A DNA stretch of 16,467 nucleotides, taken from positions 1 to 16,467 of the forward strand of contig JAHFLM010000008.1 of the NCBI GenBank assembly GCA_023244865.1, read 5' to 3'. The notes below the pieces were generated by a model. That model was not told the DNA's origin. It saw nothing but the letters and a program-made list of their open reading frames with translations, and made no database searches. Below are positions 15,501 through 16,467 of the stretch, piece after piece. The position numbers and the translations under genes were made by a program. The first letter of the stretch is position 1. The number at the start of each line of letters is the position of its first letter. The stretch comes from Candidatus Harrisonbacteria bacterium (lineage in GTDB: Bacteria; Patescibacteriota; Minisyncoccia; UBA6257; UBA11618).

Positions 15501-16467
15501 GTTATTCCAATTCAAATAGTTTTCTCTGAATCAGTGACAGTCACAGGGACCCCTCGCCTGACTTTGGAAACTGGTTCAACGGATGCAGTAGTAGATTATA
15601 CTTCGGGTTCAGGAAGTAATACCTTAGTCTTCAATTACACTGTCGGAGCAAGCGACATTGCCTCTGACTTAGATTACGTAACCACCACTTCCTTAGCTCT
15701 TAACTCTGGCACAATAAAAGACACCGCACTCAATAGCGCGACTCTCACTCTAGTAACTCCAGGAGCCTCGGGTTCATTAGGGGCGAACAAGAATATTGTG
15801 ATTGCAAGCGATACTACTTCTCCAACCGTAACCAATATCACTTCTTCTACGACTAATGGCAGTTATAAGATTGGAGATGTGGTGGCTGTTCAAGTAGTCT
15901 TTTCTGAAAATGTCGTTGTCACTGGTACGCCGCAAATTACATTAGAAACTGGCACTACTGATAGAACAGTAAATTACACCTCTGGTTCAGGAAGCGACAC
16001 ACTACTATTCAATTACACTATCCAATCAGGTGATACTTCTTCTGACTTAGACTATGTAGTTACGACTTCATTAACCCTTAACTCGGGGACAATTAAGGAT
16101 AATTCTAATAATAATGCGGTTTTAACTTTGCCTTCCCCAGGAGCCGCTGGGTCATTGGGGGCGAACAAGGCGATTGTGGTTGATGGAGTTTTGCCGACGG
16201 TTTCTCTAGTAACTTCCTCGACTGCTAATGGGAGCTATAAAGCTGATGTGGTGATTCATGTCGACGTGAATTTTAGCGAGGCTGTGGTAGTAACTGGGAC
16301 GCCTCAGATTACTCTCTCAACTGGTTCGCCTTCTACGACAGCAATTAATTATACTTCTGGCTCTGGTACTTCAACTCTAACTTTTGATTATACGATTGTT
16401 TCTGGTAATACTTCGGCTGATTTAGATTATGCTGGGACGACTTCGCTCGCTTTGAACTCGGGGACGA
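9600..16467 (+). CDS. Giant secreted Ig-like repeat protein, 3' end outside window (at least 2289 aa)
   Basis: Open from the ATG at 9600 to the window edge with no stop; 2289 full codons are present. A signal peptide (basic RIYR, hydrophobic core, cleavage expected after AHA at residue 26) leads directly into the first Ig-like unit at residue 28. Units 1-4 start at residues 28, 153, 275 and 399. A non-repeat module spans about 525-704. Thirteen more units start at 708 and continue to the window edge. Unit hallmarks are PTV.NVTSSTSNG.YKAGD, SIQV.FSE.V.VTGTPQLTLETG.TD, YASGSG..TLTFTYTVQSGDTSADLDY, ALNSGTIKD, ASPGA..SLGANKAI.IDT. Units resemble SWM/Big-type extracellular repeats. Such giants usually act as adhesins, stalk or coat proteins; here this is inferred from architecture only. 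Units 1-4 are co-linear with those of the 963-residue protein upstream. How it is held at the surface cannot be told, because the C-terminus is missing. Confidence 0.9.
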   Translation, partial: MSFFSRIYRPLFLVFLGLFFAFAAHATAPNVTNVTSSTANGTYKLGDTISIQVVFDQTVHVNGSVQLQMNDGNADVFIGYVSGHNTNTLNFDYVVQYGDTSSDLDYLSTGSLDDMGMAITDVTDTDHANTTLPSPGAAGSLGANKALVIDGIPPYVTNITSSTCSSTCYKKAGDVISIQLTWNETVNVTGTPQLTLETGTTDAVVNYASGTGTSTLTFTYTVASGQDSADLDAASLALNGGTIKDAALNTASLSLPAGGMGDLAGNEDIIVDTTVPTVSDVTSDFTGNGSYKAGDTIEIDVHFSEYMDVTGTPQLTLETGTTDRVVNFSSTNGTAVVFNYTVQTGDLSADLDYLSTSALALNSGTIKDFAGNNGTLTLASPGATHSLGANQNIIVDAVAPTITNVTSSTANGNYTNGQTVSIQVVFSEVVNASFSVVPPQLTLETGGTDEVVDYVSGNGTNTFNFTYTVQAGDTSSDLDYVGTTSFYAGDGSILDNIGNSATLTLPSPGAAGSLGANKAITINQAASSDVAQSAYRFYDQSSALNPTSALANQDTAATVSVGDKKFRLRMALHANTTLSSSAGTFKLQFATKSGTCDTGFSGESYADVTTSSTGIAYYNQSGLADADALSSALLSHSGHTMRAESYEEDNNFSNNVTITNGEDGEWDFSLQATGTSNTTYCFRVINSDTTNLTSYSVVPEIIVSDSTAPTVSNVTSSTSNGSYKAGDAVSVQVVFSEVVYVTGTPQLTLETGTTDRTVNYASGSGTDTLTFTYTVQSGDTSADLDYVGTTSLALNSGTIKDLVTNNATLTLVSPGAAGSLGANKAIIIDTTASTVSGVTSSTSNGSYKAGDAISIQVNFSETVNVTGTPQLTLETGATDRTVNYASGSGSSSLTFTYTVQSGDTSADLDYVATNSLALNSGTIRDAALNDATLTLASPGATNSLGANKAIIIDTTAPTVTNVTSSTSNATYKIGDSVSIQITFSESVTVTGTPQLTLETGSTDRAVDYASGSGSATLTFTYTVQSGDNSSDLDYVGTTSLALNSGTIKDAALNAATLTLASPGAAGSLGANKALVIDGVVPTVSGVTSSTSNGSYKAGDVISIQVNFSDTVNVTGTPQLTLETGTTDEVVNYASGTGTSSLTFTYTVQSGDTSADLDYASTTALALNSGTIKDVNGNDATLTLASPGATNSLGANKAIIIDTTAPTVTNVTSSTSNATYKAGDSVSIQVTFSESVTVTGTPQLTLETGTTDEVVNYASGSGTSSLTFTYTVQSGDTSADLDYASTNALALNSGTIKDAALNSATLTLASPGASGSLGANKNIVIDTTSPTVTGVTSSTSNGYYNSGDQISIQINFSEAVTVSMTASLLLETGATDRTAVYATGSGTSTLNLIYMVQAGDTSADLDYVATNSLTLGGGTLRDAAGNDATLTLASPGVAGSLGANKDLVIDNTAPTISNVTSSTSNGTYGATSVISIQIVFSEAMLVTGTPQLTLETGTTDEVVNYTSGSGTSSLTFDYTVQAGDTSADLDYKDMVSLALNGGTLTDLAGNTLFNFLPIPGAAGSLGANKNIVISTSSPSVTNVTSSTSNGSYKVGDTVSIQITFSASVDVTGTPQLTLETGATDRVVNYASGSGSATLTFTYTVQSGDTSADLDYVGTTSLTLNSGTIKDAGSNDATLTLATPGASGSLGANKAIIIDTTAPTVSGVTSSTSNGSYKAGDTVSIQVNFSETVNVTGTPQLTLETGTTDEVVNYASGTGTSSLTFTYTVQSGDTSADLDYTSTTALALNSGTIRDVALNNATLTLASPGATNSLGANKAIVIDTTAPTVSSVNSSTTNGSYKAGDTVSIQVNFSESVTVTGTPQLTLETGTTDEVVNYASGTGTSSLTFTYTVQSGDTSADLDYVGTTSLALNSGTIKDAALNNATLTLASPGASNSLGANEALVIDTTAPTVTNVTSSSTNGTYGTGAVIPIQIVFSESVTVTGTPRLTLETGSTDAVVDYTSGSGSNTLVFNYTVGASDIASDLDYVTTTSLALNSGTIKDTALNSATLTLVTPGASGSLGANKNIVIASDTTSPTVTNITSSTTNGSYKIGDVVAVQVVFSENVVVTGTPQITLETGTTDRTVNYTSGSGSDTLLFNYTIQSGDTSSDLDYVVTTSLTLNSGTIKDNSNNNAVLTLPSPGAAGSLGANKAIVVDGVLPTVSLVTSSTANGSYKADVVIHVDVNFSEAVVVTGTPQITLSTGSPSTTAINYTSGSGTSTLTFDYTIVSGNTSADLDYAGTTSLALNSGT
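9681..11171 (+). repeat. Divergent Ig-like units 1-4 of the giant protein
   Basis: Units start at 9681, 10056, 10422 and 10794 (spacing 375, 366, 372). They differ more from each other than the later units do. Unit 2 carries a Cys pair (STCSSTC) and a non-standard end (AGGMGDLAGNED); unit 3 has DFTGNGSYKAGD; unit 4 has TNGQTVSIQ and ends AITINQA. Each feature matches the same-numbered unit in the 963-residue protein. Confidence 0.88.
11172..11712 (+). other. Non-repeat module between repeat blocks of the giant protein
   Basis: About 180 residues unlike the flanking Ig-like units: SAYRFYDQSSALNP, ANQDTAATVSVGDKKFRLRM, FKLQFATKSGTCDTGFSGE, YEEDNNFSNN, DGEWDFSLQ, NTTYCFRVINSD, SYSVVPEIIV. It holds two Cys that could form a disulfide. 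I have an impression of similar segments in other candidate-phyla surface proteins but cannot name a family. It probably forms a beta-sandwich with its own binding role. Confidence 0.65.
11721..16467 (+). repeat. Thirteen regular Ig-like units (5-17) of the giant protein
   Basis: Units start at 11721, 12093, 12465, 12837, 13209, 13581, 13953, 14325, 14697, 15069, 15441, 15819 and 16191. The first eleven starts are exactly 372 bases (124 codons) apart; unit 15 is two codons longer, and unit 17 is cut by the window edge. Protein identity between units is high while codons differ, except for local near-identical blocks. Unit 10 (VSMTASLLLETG) and units 11 and 15 (NGTYG in place of NGSYKAGD) are the most unlike the rest. 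Confidence 0.95.
13016..13486 (+). repeat. Near-identical 99-bp blocks in adjacent units 8 and 9
   Basis: Bases 13016-13114 and 13388-13486 (offset 372) match at 98 of 99 positions by my reading; the one difference is GACGACCGC versus GACGAACGC. Other unit pairs encode the same residues with many synonymous changes, so this block looks like recent duplication or gene conversion. Confidence 0.85.

Noticed and set aside
11721..16467. CRISPR-like or satellite repeat interpretation of the 372-bp periodicity
   Set aside because: The repeats are far too long, have no unique spacers, and stay open in one frame with conserved protein and synonymous variation, so they are coding.
1..16467. UGA-recoding (Gly) as in some candidate phyla
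   Set aside because: No in-frame TGA occurs inside the long genes, and the TGA at 8952-8954 makes a normal stop with an ATGA overlap.
1..16467. tRNA, rRNA, riboswitch, transposase or sortase motif
   Set aside because: None recognised on either strand; intergenic gaps are all under about 115 bases.

Overview
The window looks like a piece of chromosome from a host-associated or episymbiotic bacterium of the Candidate Phyla Radiation (Patescibacteria). This is inferred from several traits: G-rich, C-poor coding strands in the ileS region, tight gene packing, a type-2 (eukaryote-like) isoleucyl-tRNA synthetase, weak or missing Shine-Dalgarno sites, and very large secreted Ig-like repeat proteins. 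No RNA gene or taxonomic marker fixes the lineage. Stops TAA, TAG and TGA all appear to be used as stops, so the standard bacterial code fits. All recognised genes are on the + strand.

Layout: (1) 1-377: a 70-residue orphan ORF closed by a very strong GUAA-tetraloop terminator. (2) 378-3851: ileS, which carries a complete histidine-phosphatase domain with all catalytic residues inside the synthetase, plus a swapped GxHH version of the HIGH signature. (3) 3893-9514: a cell-surface locus of four exported proteins. They are a 963-residue protein with four Ig-like repeats and a C-terminal anchoring-type domain, a 348-residue secreted protein ending in the same domain, a 333-residue DUF916/WxL-interacting-protein-like membrane-anchored protein, and a 187-residue Cys-rich secreted protein that overlaps the previous gene by 4 bp. 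(4) 9600 to the window end: the first 2289 codons of a giant secreted protein. It has four divergent Ig-like units, one unrelated ~180-residue module, then 13 near-uniform 124-residue units. It runs off the window with no stop.

How the genes may work together: the shared C-terminal domain of the 963- and 348-residue proteins has a WxL-domain-like layout, with a conserved aromatic 'LTYVA/LNYVA' ending where WxL has LTWxL. The neighbouring 333-residue protein has the WxLIP layout (signal peptide, two beta domains, TM helix, basic tail). I infer a divergent WxL-like surface-display system serving large adhesin-like proteins. The giant and the 963-residue protein share the same first four repeats in the same order, so one arose from the other by duplication followed by repeat expansion.
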